Source: Puccinia triticina (taxonomy: Eukaryota > Basidiomycota > Pucciniomycetes > Pucciniales > Pucciniaceae). From it: a stretch of DNA of 64,000 nt. The DNA lies in NCBI RefSeq assembly GCF_026914185.1, contig NC_070566.1, positions 2,604,001-2,668,000 on the forward strand, in the 5' to 3' direction. Below are positions 42,949-56,138 of the stretch, piece after piece (positions within the stretch are counted from its first letter, which is position 1; each line of letters begins with the position of its first letter). The notes beneath the pieces were generated by a model that worked only from the letters and a program-made list of their open reading frames with translations, was not told where the DNA came from and did no database searches. The position numbers and the translations under genes are program-made.

Positions 42949-43397
42949 GATTTTAATTGACGGGGGATTCTTGTCAGGAATCCTATGCGATGACGCTCTC
43001 TTTTATTGATGGGGCCGCAACACCATCGGAAAAAACTAACGACCGGGGCAGCATGTTTAGCCAAGATCGTCTGGCTGAAGTTTGGCGATTGGCTTGGCGG
43101 CTGACACTGACTGGCCCTAAGTCCCAGCGCCGTCGCGCAAGGCATTAGCGGTTTGGCTCAGGTCGGCGTATTGTAAACAACGAATCACATTTCAGGCCAT
43201 CAAGTTCTCACATCAAGACATAGTGTATTGCAAGAAAGGTAGTTGATTGATCTCCATGACATTTTCTAGCTGGAAACATGACGTCCTGGATTAAGATAGC
43301 GACTTTGCAATTAAGTTTAGATGTTGTATTTGAGTAGACGAGTGCGGAACAACCTTTGTAGATATGGAAGCGGAATTGGAGGAATGAGATGAAAAAT

Positions 43398-44160
43398 TCA
43401 AAATTGTGATAAGGGCCTGCTGATTCTCTTAAGTGATAGACCCATACATTTCATGGAAGAAATACTTGAATGAGAGTCAATCAGATGTTTGAATAGGCAA
43501 GTGCTTTTGATTAATCGCTGTATGACTCTTCGTCTTGAATGTCTAAATCTCCACTGGTAACCTGATGCAATCATACTTGTCACTATAAAGCAGACCATAT
43601 GAGAAAGACTCGTACTCACCCCTACCCTCATCATATCCAGTTCCCGATTCCAACCGGCCAATGTTCCACGGAATAAGACTCGCTTCCCCGCTGAGAGTAA
43701 TATAACCTCATCATCGGGAATAATCTTAGATGGGACGACATAATTTACAAGCATGCTATCATTCTCCGGGTCCTGTCCGATTAACAGGTTAGTATTCAAG
43801 TTGATAAAAGTGTTCCCAATTGCTTACATTTTCGTCGACTCCATCATGTCTTATGATTAAGGAGATGGGCCCTTGAAGCCCCAGGCTTGATTTAGAGTGT
43901 AAAGTCTGAACAATAACACCTAGTGAATGAACTCGAGTTTCTCCGCCGGCGTGCGTAGTCGGAACTTCCCGGGTGTTGTTAATGTCGAACATTATGAATG
44001 GCATTTTGTGCCTCTTTGCCCCAACGAGAAAACCCTCTATGGCATAAGTTTTACCGTAAGTCAACTTGCGGGAGAAGTCGGCGCGATACATTAACCGAAC
44101 ACAGGTGTGGTCCTTGTCCGCCATCAATCCACCAGAAACATCGTACTTGGCACGAGTCAT
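43398..44160 (-). CDS. OB-fold-like Helitron cargo protein, unit B
   Basis: The first block, 44160-~43800, contains RKLTYGKTYAIEGFLVGAKR, FIMFDINNTREVP, HSLGVIVQTLHSK and ISLIIRHDGVDEN. The second, 43799-~43615, contains NDSMLVNYVVPSKIIPDD, KRVLFRGTLAGWNREL and MMRVGV before a GT donor. It is the same two-block layout as units A and D, with LGVIV and HDGVDEN as the conserved signposts. It lies downstream of the helicase gene on the same strand. Function is inferred only from fold-like pattern and location. Confidence 0.5.
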
Positions 44161-44240
44161 TAATTCCGCCTTTAATCCATTCGTCGGTAACTGGTAAACA
44201 GACTTGTCAAAGTTGTGAGAATAAGTGTCTGTACTTTTGA

Positions 44241-45460
44241 CGGATAAACTGGGTCATGCTCACTGTGTGTGATATCAAGAAAACTCCTGAAAGCTCAAAC
44301 CAAGAACCGCACTCAACATTTGCTTCACGAAAAAAGCAAGTCTTCATTGTCGTTAATGATTGGGGCAAAGCTCTCCATCTGTTTAAGGACGCCTTTTAAC
44401 TTGATTTTCGTGATATCAACGTGAGTGAGGAGCTACTCCATTAAACCCTGGGGAAGACCCTGTCAAACCCTTAGCGCCCCTTGTGGTCGAGTTCGACCAT
44501 CAGCCGCAATGATCAATAGAGACTGTACAAAGGTCGAAGGTAGATACTTCCAGTAATGTTGACTACTGAGAATTAGAGCCCTTGTTAGGCGAAATTTCAT
44601 TGACAGTCTGTCGCCCTGGTGATCAAACACGAAAGACGACGGTAAAGGTGGGGTACCTTTGAGGGACGATTTTGTCTTACTTCCTAGTATGTTGTAAAAC
44701 TTAGGAGTAAGGGATTCCGTGAGAAAACGAGATTTTCTCGAAGATGAGCCTCAGGTGGTGCTCAAATCTACCGCCTTTTGGATACTCGTCTCTTCGTTGA
44801 AGGGGTTTATCTTCAGTTGTGAGTCTGTTGCTCAAGAATAACAACACAAAAGAAAAGTGTTTTAACACATCAAGAAGTCATAGCACTCATGATTGTCACG
44901 GAGAGACGTCATCATCCGAGGTTTTGTTTTTTGAGCCAAAACTCAATGTAGTCACTTTGGAGAGGGCGGTGGTCGATATTCTCCAGACCAATACAATCAA
45001 CAAGGACTCCGTTGTGTCACTCCGTCAACTAAGTGACCGACAAGAACTCCCGCGTGTCACTAGGTTGACTAAGTGACCACTCGCCCAAAATACTAACTTG
45101 AACAAAAACATTTAAACAATCAACACTCAGCATTATGCTAAATGAGATTGCTGATCATAAACATTTGTCGGAGGAAAAAACAGAGTCGGTTGTTCTTGAC
45201 TAAAGTGATCATTAAGTTTGAGATTGAGAATAACTAATTCAATCCTAACTGACTAACAAACTTAGCAAGGCGGGTAGGGGCGTCAAATTATCATAATGAC
45301 AAGTAGAAGTATTATGTTTGACAAGAACTGAGGATCAATCTCGAATTGAAATGAAAGTACGCTTAGGACCATTAGCGTAATTTGGACGGCCGGCAGTTAT
45401 TCCTGAAGTCACCTGAAAAAATTTCGCAATGAGATGATATATTTATCAACACTATTAAAG
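44241..45460. other. spacer between OB units B and C
   Basis: Non-coding in my reading, moderately AT-rich, with repeated GTCACTTGGTTGACTAAGTGACC-like short palindromes near 45015-45080. I see no gene. Confidence 0.4.
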
Positions 45461-45469
45461 TCGAACACG

Positions 45470-47213
45470 TACATTTACAATTAACCTGCCAGTCTTAACT
45501 TTGAATCCAATGATATAGCCAGCAAACCTCACTCGAATACCCGGTTCCAACCGGACAAAGTCATCAACCAGAATTCAAGAGCTGTCAAGTACATATTTGG
45601 CGTAAAATTCGCCAGCAGTTGTGCTCTAGGAGAATGTCAATACTAATACACTCGATGGGAAAATGCGCGAGTCGACTCACATCTGATTTGTGGCCAACAA
45701 TCATCTCAATAACATTGGTGTCGGTTCTTCCATTACTCCTGTTAGCCAGGTCTGGTAAAAGGCGAACCCAACGTATTGTGCCCACCCCAATAATTGAGAT
45801 GAGTGACGATGAGGATGACGACCTCGTGTGCCGAATTTGATGAATTCCGACCGGTGTGGTAACCCTGTTCCTGTTCATACTATCACCCTCATATCACCTA
45901 AACCCTTCATAAATACCTCATTATTACTTCATATTCAGATTCTACACCCCATTTTACCCCTAGTCACCCACTCATTTCACCTAGGATTTCCAAATGGATC
46001 AGCAGTTATTGGCATGTATAGTTTTGGCAGGTATTTTCTTCATACATATCCTTAGCATTATTACATACATCATTCATTAGTATCATAGCTACATAGGACT
46101 GCAGATCTTACATAACTTCATTACACATTTTCCTCTTCATATGATATCAGCAGTACATTCCTTCATAGCTCTTGTAGTTATTATCAAATGCTCATCATTA
46201 TTTCATCTTCTACATAGTTACCTTTCATGTACACTCTTTGGTCATTGCGCCTTCATCATTACTGCTCATCTTCAGATATTGTTACTATGTGCTCATCATG
46301 TATCACCCCCCTTTAGTACTTCTCACATATATAAACACCCCTCTAGATGTTGTATCCCCATCATGCACTTTCTACTACATCCCCTCTGTAGCACCTTTTA
46401 AACATCACCCTTATATGCACTTTCTACTACATCCCCTCTGTAGCACCTTTACACATCACACTTAGATACACTTTCATCACCATAGAAATATATCCCTCAG
46501 CATATATCTCATTACCCATCTCAGAGTGACTCCCAAGAGCTTCTGCTTTTCCCCTTCTCACTTCTCCTCTCTCACTCAGTAGGATTGATACACCTCAGAC
46601 TCATAAAGTGTTAAAGCCATCTAAGTCAAAGAGAATCATCAGCCACACCCTTTTCTTTTTCTTAGTGTAACCCTCTCTCCATCAGCATTAGTCTAGAGGG
46701 CAGCCTCACCAGCACCTGTAGCCTCTCCTACATTATTAGTAGTGTAGTTGACTATTTCCCCTCACAGCTCTTTCCTGATCTTTTAGGAGTTCCACACCGG
46801 AGAGTAGGAGAACTGCAGATTACCTAGAGGTTCGGATATAATTACTTCTCCTCAAAGGTTGTAATATTCACCAATAGCGAATCCTCCTGGATTATCAGAG
46901 GTCGGTCCTAGTATGACACTAAATTTGGATGCTTGGGAGGTATGGTCTCCTTTCACTTCAATTATAGATTGGGTTGTGGCTGATATGTCTCCCTGGTTTG
47001 GTGTGAGGTTAATATCTCTAGTGAAGTCAGCGGTGAGTGTTTAGAATAAAGGGATGAACAGTGACTAACCATCGCAACTGCCTGAAATTTTCCTTCAAAC
47101 CACATCCCGTCGATATCACCTATTTGATCTGGTGAAGACATCCGGACGACTTTCTGGAAATAAGAGTTGTTGATATCGGTCATGGTGAATAATAAAAAAA
47201 ACAATAAGTGCAA
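45470..47213 (-). pseudogene. OB-fold-like unit C, apparently split by an insertion
   Basis: 47195-47070 is a first-exon block (DQIGDIDGMWFEGKFQAVAM, GT donor) matching unit A's DFDGLHFKGTFQATDC. The middle blocks resume only at 45870: NRVTTPVGIHQIRH, ISIIGVGTIRWVRLL, VIEMIVGHKSDV. After 45600 comes GEFYAKYVLDSS*ILVDDFV, LEPGIRVRFAGYIIGFKVKT, GRLIVNV. The asterisk is TGA. The interval 45880-47040 is pyrimidine-rich low-complexity DNA without coding signal and seems to be inserted. I call it a broken unit. Confidence 0.48.
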
Positions 47214-47219
47214 CTAAAC

Positions 47220-48540
47220 TGGAAGTTTAAATAGATCGTCGGACCCTGCAGACCTGACGATTTGCCTTAATTCTTTGAGAATAACGAAGAGCCCATCACC
47301 TCAGACACGCTATCATCACACAAGACCCTAGACCCTTCATCCGCGGAATGAGGTGATGGTCGAGCATAAGATTAATGTGGCGTTTGTTGTTGGGGTTTCT
47401 GACCCTACGGTTGACAACTATCAAGTCGGTTACGGTAGAGGAAATCCATGGAAATGGCTTGAATGCAGGGTCCCTTCAGGCGAAGGGCTAGTCCTCTATT
47501 TAACTTAGGAGATTGATGTGGAAAAATAACCAATATACCGCTCGGCCAAATAGGATGAGTTGTCTTTGGAAAAAATAGTCAACCTCGAGCTGAGTTGATA
47601 TTAAACAAAGTTAATGAGTTGTCTGTTGCCTTCACGCTAATAATGAGGAACAATAATGTCGACTTCAGGTACACTAATCACATGATAGGAGTCCGCTTAC
47701 TGGCGGGGCCTTTGGCCGAGCCGTAGGGACGCTGCAGCAACCTTTTTGATTCTCCCGTTACCCCAAAGACCAAATGCACCAACTTGAAGCCGGATTCTTT
47801 CAATTAGCTTCAGCTGGCGAATTAACTTCCATATCGGCGAAAAATTTAATAGTAACATTTCATTCTATGTCGTCAATATTCAATTCATCCTGATGCGTGT
47901 CAAATTTTAAGTTTTATATGGCCGACTTGTTCTTTGCATGAAGACTCAGGTTTTTAACCAGAAATGAATATATTGCACCTAATGTATTTAGCCAAAAGAT
48001 AATTCCTTGCACACCTTTAGGCAACCACCACACCCCTTTACTCGACCACCAAGTCTATCAAACAAATATAATGGCTCTCGCAAGCGTCTGATACAATTTT
48101 TAGCAAATGCTATTAGGATTAAAGTCATTGTATCACGACCAGGCAAATAAAAAAATGCAATACTTAACTTTGAAAATTAAATCTGTTTGGTCTCAGGCAA
48201 CAAGTATCGGGTTATAATACCCGATGTGAGCTCTAGAGATGTTAGAAGAGCTTTAATGAAGTACCAAAATCCAGCTTGACAATAGTCATGGTAAATTGGG
48301 AGAAAACACGTGAAATTGAGGTGAGTTTCATTCACGAATGGGGACTTATTCGACTAACATGTGACATATGATAAATGCGGTGGTGTGAAGAACATGAAGA
48401 GAAATTATAATCAGGTTTGTGGGATCAATCCTAAGTAGGAGACTTAATTGTCCTAAGTCTTTGGAAAAACGAGTCAACAATCTTGCATTCAATCCAGCTT
48501 TGCAATAGGTGAAGCAACCAACCCTTCGATGAAAGATGAA
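47220..48540. other. decayed sequence between OB units C and D
   Basis: 47330-47800 contains diverged plus-strand-readable fragments matching the helicase antisense sequence (for example TCAAGTCGGTTACGGTAGAG, then CTTCAGGCGAAGGGCTA), compare 50330-50460. It is thus probably a partial duplicate of the Pif1 helicase 3' region. The remainder has no recognisable gene. Confidence 0.4.
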
Positions 48541-48599
48541 TAATTTGTCCACTAATCGGAGCGTCGCTCAATTCGCCCAAAGTGAACCTGTGAATGATA

Positions 48600-49217
48600 T
48601 AAGTTTTTGACGCAAAGAATAAAAAGTTTAAGACATACCTCGACGATCATTAGGCCACTTTTTTCATCAATGCCCTGAAGTCTTCCGCACAAATCAACAC
48701 GATCCCCAAATTCAAACCACGGTAAATGAGAAACGCCAAATTTTTCAGGTGTAATGATATAGTTGACGTAGACTCGGTTGTGGTCGAAGCCCTTTAATGA
48801 ATGGGGTCAGCCAAATGACATTAACGTTTTCCTCAAGAAATGTTTAACCTTTAAGTTATGAAAAACGGTGAGTCTCAATGCTTTATTCCCACTGCCAGCA
48901 ACAGGCTCAATGACCTCGTTCTTGAATATCATACCAACACCGGAGAATAAGACACCTCTCCTCGACAGTAGAGGACCACAAAAGGTCGTTTTGGTAACAG
49001 TGGAGGGAATAGCTTCAAGAATTGGAACCCAATCGGCGCCGAGACCGACTACATTCCCTTCGCATGCGTGTTTTTCTCCAAAGATGAGGACTTTTGTCGG
49101 TGGTTTGGCGGAGGTCAACATAACTGGGAGGCCGCGAGATGAATGGAAAACACCTGAAGTCCAAGCATAATTTTCTCCTATGTGCATATCTTGAAATTGC
49201 GGATCTGCGTAGTCCAT
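48600..49217 (-). CDS. OB-fold-like Helitron cargo protein, unit D
   Basis: 49217-~48845 contains YAWTSGVFHSSRGLPVMLTS, KVLIFGEKHACEGNVVGLGA, RGVLFSGVGMIFKNEV and ALRLTVFHN. After a short interval, 48800-48640 contains GFDHNRVYVNYIITPEKFGV, FEFGDRVDLCGRLQGIDEK and GLMIVEV. GVGMI and the YIITPEKF box align with units A, B, C and E. It is the unit closest to the 3' end of the helicase gene. Confidence 0.5.
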
Positions 49218-49709
49218 CCGTGACTAAAATTCATGTCGTAAGGTTTTTATCTTCGGATAAGATGAATATAAGTGCTTACCGGAATGAGTACTTGAAATCT
49301 CCCTGAAAACATCAAGGAGTCAACAAAGTCAATCACAAATTCCTCTTTACGCGAGGAGAAGGTTAGTGTGGTCCCCGGCATCCGAGTAAGTAAAATCAAG
49401 TGCGAGGTGGATATAAAATCTACAAGGACAGCTTTTCATGGTAAATTGACCTTTTTTCACCTTAAGATGTTCCCGGGCGGTTGTCAAGGGTTGATTAGGA
49501 ACAAGAGCCCTTGGCACTGGTGACAACAAGGGTCTGTAAAGTGTTTCTAATCATTTCAAATATAGGGGCTTTAATTTCATCATCAAGCCTCGCTTTGTGT
49601 ACAAGAATAATAGTGTATGTTGACGAAGTAAGAAAAAATACATTAAGAATCACTCAGCAAGTTTCGTCAACTATGTCGAATCTATATGTAAATTTTGGTT
49701 AATCTTTTA

Positions 49710-52700
49710 TTATTGGGCGATCTGTATTTCCCATAAATGCCAGTTGAAGTGATCAGAAACTGAGTTCTTAAGGTTATAGAATTGAAAAGTGGTGGAAGCG
49801 GAACCCAACTCACTGAAAATAGTCTTGTGAACAACGTTGACGAGGCCTTCCTTCTGGTCAAGCTTACATACTAACAGATTTGCTTGTTGAGTAACCCGGG
49901 AGAGGGCAACGTATAGTTGGCCATGTGCAAAACAGGAGTTCTTGAGCATCACTCCGACCCGATGTAGCGTTTGACCTTGTGATTTATTAATTGACATAGC
50001 ATACGCAGGCCTTATAGCGAACTGATGACGGAAGAAACTAAGGCCTGATTTCTGACTCCCTTCATGGTGAAGTTTTATTTTTGGGAGCATTACATTGTTG
50101 CCTTTGAAAGGGCCAGACATCAAGATCCCTTCGACGGATCCACGTCCTATTCGTGTCAAAATCAGCCTCGTTCCATTACAAATCCCCGATGAAATATCAA
50201 GGTTACGCATCACAACGACTGGCATTCCGACTTTTAATTCCAAGATGTGCTCAGGAAAATTTGGCACACTTATCTTGTTCAATACTTCCTCTGGAAGACT
50301 ATCAAGTCCATTAGGGTCGGGAGAATCAATAGAAATTGCTCGGATGAAAGGTACCTTGAGGCGAAGAGCTACTTCTCTATTTAACTTTCCCACATCGATG
50401 TTCAAAGGTGCCAAGATGCAGCGCTTGGCAAGATAGGATAAGTTGTCCTTGGGAGGAAAAGTCAACCTTGACATGAGTTCAGAATAAACGAAGTCGATGA
50501 GTTGTTTGTTCCCTTCACGCTCATTTTGAACCGCGATGATATTAACCTCAGGTACGCTGACCACATCATAGTCTGCTTGCTGGCCGGACCCTTCGCCAAG
50601 GCGTAGAAGTGCTTCGGAAAATTTTCGGTTCCCGCTCTTATCTTGAGAGCCAAAGGCACCAACTTGAAGCCGCATGTTTTGAATTAGCTTGAATTGCCGA
50701 ATTGATTTCCACAACGGCGAAGACTTGATCGTCGCATCCCATGATTGAGGATATTCGTCATATTTGACCACCGGCAGGATTTGCCTAAAATCGCCAGAAA
50801 AAATGACCACCTTCGCTCCGAAGGGGAGGTCCGACTGACAACACCTTCTTAACGATCGGTCAACGGCTTCAATTGCGTCCTTATGTATAGTCACTATCTC
50901 GTCCCAAACAATCAGATGAGTCATTGCAAGATGTTTTCCCAGTTTATGATGCGGCTCAAAGTTGCACTTGATGTCAGGTTTCAAGTGGATTGGTATACTG
51001 AATGCGGAATGTGATGTTTGACCGCCGGTGAGTAACAATGCGGCGACTCCAGAGGAAGCAGCAACGACCGGAATTTTTGCCATTGAATGACATAAATCGA
51101 TAATCGAATTGAGGAGGAAAGTCTTGCCCGTTCCTCCCGGACCATCAAGGTGGAACATTTGGGGGACGTGTTGCTTGAGAGATGTCCTTACAATGGCAAA
51201 GAAATCCGCCTGTTCGTTGTTGAAACTTTCAATAGCAGCATCAAGTCGGACGACGACCGTGGCGAGGGATTCGATCTTTCCAGGAATATCCTCAAACTGG
51301 CGTAGTTTCCGATAATCAGAAGATGTTACACTTATTCCAACGCGCTGAAGGTCAGTATTCATCTTTTCCAACAAACACTTCAATTTGAAAAGTCCGTAGA
51401 CGCGTCTCCGCGAGCAACTGAGAGGAATAGTGTTCCTATCTTTTCGATTGAGGCGAAGCAAATAATCAGTCATTGCGTCCCAATGCTTCGTATAAAGGGC
51501 AGTCGGGTTGGAAGGCGGTGAGTTAACAAGCATCAAACAGAAAAAGTGGCGGAGTTGATGTCCGCTCTGAAATGACGAAGCCTCTTTGAGGGCTTTATCG
51601 TAAAGGAGATCATTGACCAATAATCCCAGTTCGTTGCAAGCATCTTGATAAGACTCGCATAAGACTTCGCCGACCCTTCTGAGATCCTCATGTGATGTAG
51701 GCCCTTTCCGATGACAAAGTAGAGTTCAAAGATAAAACTTTTCCCCGGCTAGATACGAAACGCTAAAGATCCTTCCAACCGAAATGGTCTTGTTCTTGCG
51801 AGGAGTCCATTCCTTTTCCTTCTGATTCCAAGTAAAGAATTCAGGAATTTGTTTGAAGAGAAGAGATCGGGCCCGACGACCCTCTGCACCTATGGCGTCA
51901 TTCGCGTTGAGAGCGAAGAAGGCAAGAAGATTTGTGTTTCCTGGATCTTGAAATTTCAATTGATCCATGACTTCGACACCATCCCGGAAGTAAACCCTTT
52001 GTTTGTCCTTATCGTGAATACTCAATCTGGTAACAGGAGGCCATCACCTTGAGAGAGGGAATTTTAACAGTCTCCATGCCGCTAAATTGAAAAATCAGTA
52101 TAACTAAAATTGGAATTGAGAAGAGGAAGCCCTCACCTTCTGGAGCACTGATGTATCGAGCGTCAAGAAAAACCTTTGTCTCATCGCCGTCTTTAATCTC
52201 AATGGATCAGGACCGATCGTGTCCTTTCGTGATGTACTTGTATAAGTATTTTACTGCTGTGCTGTCGACTGGAATCTCTACGTTGATGTGACAATCGAAC
52301 TTGAGGGAAAGGTACTTGTTATAAGGAACTACATGGGAGCTATCGAAAGTTTGTTTGTTCTTCGAGATGACGTGACCGGAAATACGTCTGCGATAGACGG
52401 GATAAGCGCCACTTATATTAATTGTCCTCGCGGTGAAAGGTTTGGGGTAAACGGCGCTACAACCATCCTTGGACCAGCATGCTCTGCCAGTGCATGGGCC
52501 GTGAATCATCAACCGGGAGACTATATCGTGAAGCTTTGGTTCTTGCTTTGGGTCGGGCACTTCTGCACAGACAAGAAAGTCAATTTTATCAGCTGTGTCA
52601 GGCCTATCGGTCTCCTCGAGAGTCACCATCAAATGTAGGTGAGGAAGACCACGTTTTTGGAACTCAATGACTGAGACGTGGGAAATAACTTTGCCTAGCC

Positions 52701-54242
52701 GGCCTAGGTCGACAATTTCTTCAAGAAGAGCGTCGACTTTTAGCTTGAAAACTCTATCAACTAGCACAGGATGATCGGCCGATGAAGCTGAAAGACCAAT
52801 CTCATCAGTGATATCCTTCCACTTTGGGTTGGCAGTCATAGTAATAAATAATGAAGGTGGACCGTATTTCCTAACGATCGCCATTGAATCGTGGTACAAC
52901 TGAGTCATTGCTCGAGGACTGCCAATAAACGTCGACGGAAGAATGACGCGACGGCCAGTGGGAACAATAGAGTTCTCAATAGAAGCCATGCGACTGTTGT
53001 ACTGACTCGCCTTGAAGGCAAGTTGATGGTTGCGGATGAAGTTGAGCCGTGAGCCTTCAACGCAAACGTACATGTCTACAACGAACTCTTGGAAAAGAGT
53101 CCTCCCGTGCAAGATTATTGAATATCAACCGACTCTGGCGAAAAGGAGGAAAGCAAACCACTCGAGTGACTTTACTGGCCGATTCGTGGCTGCGAAGTGG
53201 GTTAGTTTGAATATGAAATGGTTAGGTTAAGACTGGTCTACTCACAACGTTTTGTTGAACACCTGTAAACGTTGTCCCATTGTTGGGAACCAAATGGAAA
53301 GAAGATTGGATATCGGAGGGGAAAATAGGAGGAATGGAGGTCGGATATGTATTCGAATCTCCTGTCTTTGCGTCTCAACTGGATGTGGCGGGCCTTGTTG
53401 AGTTCGCCGCCTCCTTCAATGACGATCCCTACTTCCTCCGGCTTGGGTATGTTATATTGTTTCGGATCCGTGCCAGGTTTGTGAATCGTTGTAAGAGCAA
53501 GTGTTTTCGAGGGTGATCCTTTGAGGGTCGCTCGCGCATTCTGGTAAAGCTTGGCGTAAGGATTCCGGCGATACATCAACGTCATCAAGTCCGAAACAAT
53601 GTCCTCTCTCATGTTGAACTTGGATCCTGCTGGGTTACGTCGGCCGGAGGCTTTTGTGATTCGTAAGCGGGTTTCCTCGAGTCCGCCATTGCCGACGACG
53701 TATATTTGTGCCCATCCGGGGTCACTCATATTGAGAGGCTCTACGCTTGGCACTAAGTGACTTAGACCCCCCGAAATTCTAAAAACGTCAATTCCTTTTT
53801 GGCCCCTGACGGAGGTGTCGATATTTGCCCCGAGGGAAGTGAAACTGAGAGAATTGTTATAAAGGCGAATTAATGCTTGAAAGTTGACAGCCCCTAGTTG
53901 AGAAAGAGTTAGCAAGTCAATGAGATATTCATTGCAATAGGTAAAAACCTTACTCTCATCAGTTCTGGTAAACAAATCTTCAAGGACTCTTGGCGTCTTG
54001 GGTGCCTCGGGGTCCATCATTGGCAAAGTAACTTGGTTATTTTGACAACAGGTTGAAAATTCTTTGTGAACTTTCACTTGGTCGAGTTTGGTCGCTTCTT
54101 CGTTGAAGTGTAGTGCACCGCAACCAGTGCAAACAACACAACACCCACCGAGCCAATGAGGAATAGTAAATAAGACTTGGTTCAAAATATAGTTCTCGTT
54201 GTTGTCGCATTTGCGAGTAATAGCTTTGAACTTGAAGGTCAT
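49710..54242 (-). pseudogene. Helitron RepHel: HUH Rep plus Pif1-family helicase, four in-frame TGA
   Basis: Exon 1 54242-53246 (CCVVCTGCGALHF zinc-finger-like region), intron 53190-53245, exon 2 53189-52137, intron 52082-52136, exon 3 52081-49710. Rep domain: QKRGLPHLHLMVTL (HUH) and KYLYKYITKG (Tyr). Helicase: Walker A GPGGTGKT near 51140, IVWDE, FSGDFRQILPVV, INKSQGQTL, YVALSRV. In-frame TGA at 53125-53127 (RVG*YSIILHG), 52207-52209 (GHDRS*SIEIK), 52044-52046 (LSR*WPPVTRL), 51726-51728 (KFYL*TLLCHR). No frameshift or other stop codon was seen after joining. Family and splice sites are clear; activity is doubtful. Confidence 0.92.
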
Positions 54243-56130
54243 ACCTAAAAAATAAAAGTGGGATGAAATTCTAAGCTCTTTGTCCTGCGAATTTGAAAGT
54301 GTGGATCATAGCATGAAATGAGGTTAATCAACTAATTTTTATAATGACTCACTTGAAGGAAGTGATTAAATTATTCGGCAGGTAACCTTTTGCCGTGAAT
54401 CTTTTAGGAGGAGGTGTTTGTTGAGTTAGTATGGCTTTTTAATCGGATTATTGTTAGTTAATGACTTACAAGAGCCTTCAAAATGTTCTGGATCCTCCTT
54501 TGGCAAAATGGATTAAATATCAGAGCCTGCGTGCTCGTTTTAACCAAAGGAAAAAATGAATCTAGCTGGTAGGATTTTTTCAACCAAACAATTAAAAGAA
54601 TTTTGTCAATGAAAGGTTGAATTCTTTCCGAGGAAAGAATGTGGTGGAACGAGCGTAACTGTATATATTAACCAAAAAGTGACACGAGTTGACGACGACT
54701 TGATCTGCGGTTAAATAAGAAGTGTTAAAGAATATGTGAATAGACCAAAAAATGGGACGGGTTGGAAGCTTCAAATGAATCTTTGCAGTGGTATCTGAGA
54801 AGGGACAAGTGGTACGACGATGAGGAAGTGAAGTTGGACCTTATAATGAAGAAACCAGATGAAGCAAAGGGGACTTGCGGATTCTCTTTTAAAAGCGAGC
54901 GGCGGCAGATCTTAATTGTAGTTTGCGCGGTAAAGCCAGCTCTTGTGTGCGATGGAAAGGTTGCGATGCAGTCGTGACCGGGCCAGGCAAATGAAGGTAG
55001 TGGGGCTGCAATGAACAACGTGACCCTAAATTTGACCTTAAGTCCATGAAAAACATGACCCGACGGTTGACTCACCAACTTGGGATGTACAGCGAAAACA
55101 CCCTTGGATCATTTCAACACGGGACAGGCCATTTTGTACAAGGCGGGGTTCGATGTTAAGTGGTTGAATGAATACGAGTAACAGGCTGGGCCTTGACAAC
55201 CTCGTGTTCAGGAAAAGTTGGGAAAGAATCTGGACCAGTTGAACCACTTAGATGAGAAGGACTGCCACGTTGAAGAAAAGAGCGATAGATTGAATCTTAC
55301 CTTGAGTCTATGAAAAGGAAGACCCAGTACTTAACTTACCAGTTTGCCGTGGACACTAACAGCGGATCGAACGCCTTATCTTGAAGGTTTCAAACAGATT
55401 TGCTGCCTGTTCCTGTATCTCTCAAGAAGTCATAAATGATTTTACAACATCATTAATCCCAATGTTAGGCTGTTTATACCAGGAGAGAACTCTTACAAAG
55501 TCTTAGAAACGCTGAACAATCACATAAGACATATCTCAACTACGATTTCTGTTGCGGACCAAATCTTCATGTTCCTCTTCTTATGGTCTTATCTTTAATA
55601 GATACCCTTGATTTAGTTATGCTGTCAGAGGCTCCCAATCCAAACATTAATTTATGGATCAAAGTGATATGTTTGCATCGGGCTGTTGTGGGACTGTAAA
55701 TCAGAACTGATCTGAATTGCGCGCAAAGGTGATTGAGAAAGGCGAGGAACAGGATTGACAAGAAGTTGAAGAAAGAGGACGACAATGTGTAGAGAATAAC
55801 TGCAACTAAAACATGTTCGATGAAAGCCAAAAGATGAAGGGGACTTTGTAATAACGACTAATTCTCGTGACTGCTAGAGAGAAAAGAGAAAGAAGAAAAA
55901 CCGAGTAGAACTTGCCAAGATGTCGGCGGTAAATTCGGGCGGGCGTGATAGTCTTTTGATGATTAATGAGTTCTAACCGGAATGACCGTGGCGGAAACCT
56001 TGAAGTATAGGTTGATGAACTTGTGATTTGAATGGGGGACGTTTTTCAAGCTTAAGTGTTGGGACTCTTGGCAATTCTTGGCGATGATGTGTGAAAGGAC
56101 TGGGAGAGAAGTCGAAGCAAAGATAAGGCA
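54243..56130. other. Helitron interior between RepHel and OB unit E
   Basis: AT-rich; a few short open stretches on both strands (for example 54762-54977 plus, 55567-55830 minus) lack motifs and splice logic. I see no supported gene. Confidence 0.4.
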
Positions 56131-56138
56131 CTGAGGAG

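Noticed and set aside
43398..43799. Selenocysteine or recoding signal explanation for TGA codons in the Helitron
   Set aside because: No sign of a recoding structure could be assessed and fungi generally lack selenocysteine insertion; decay is the simpler reading, so it is kept only as a point to test.
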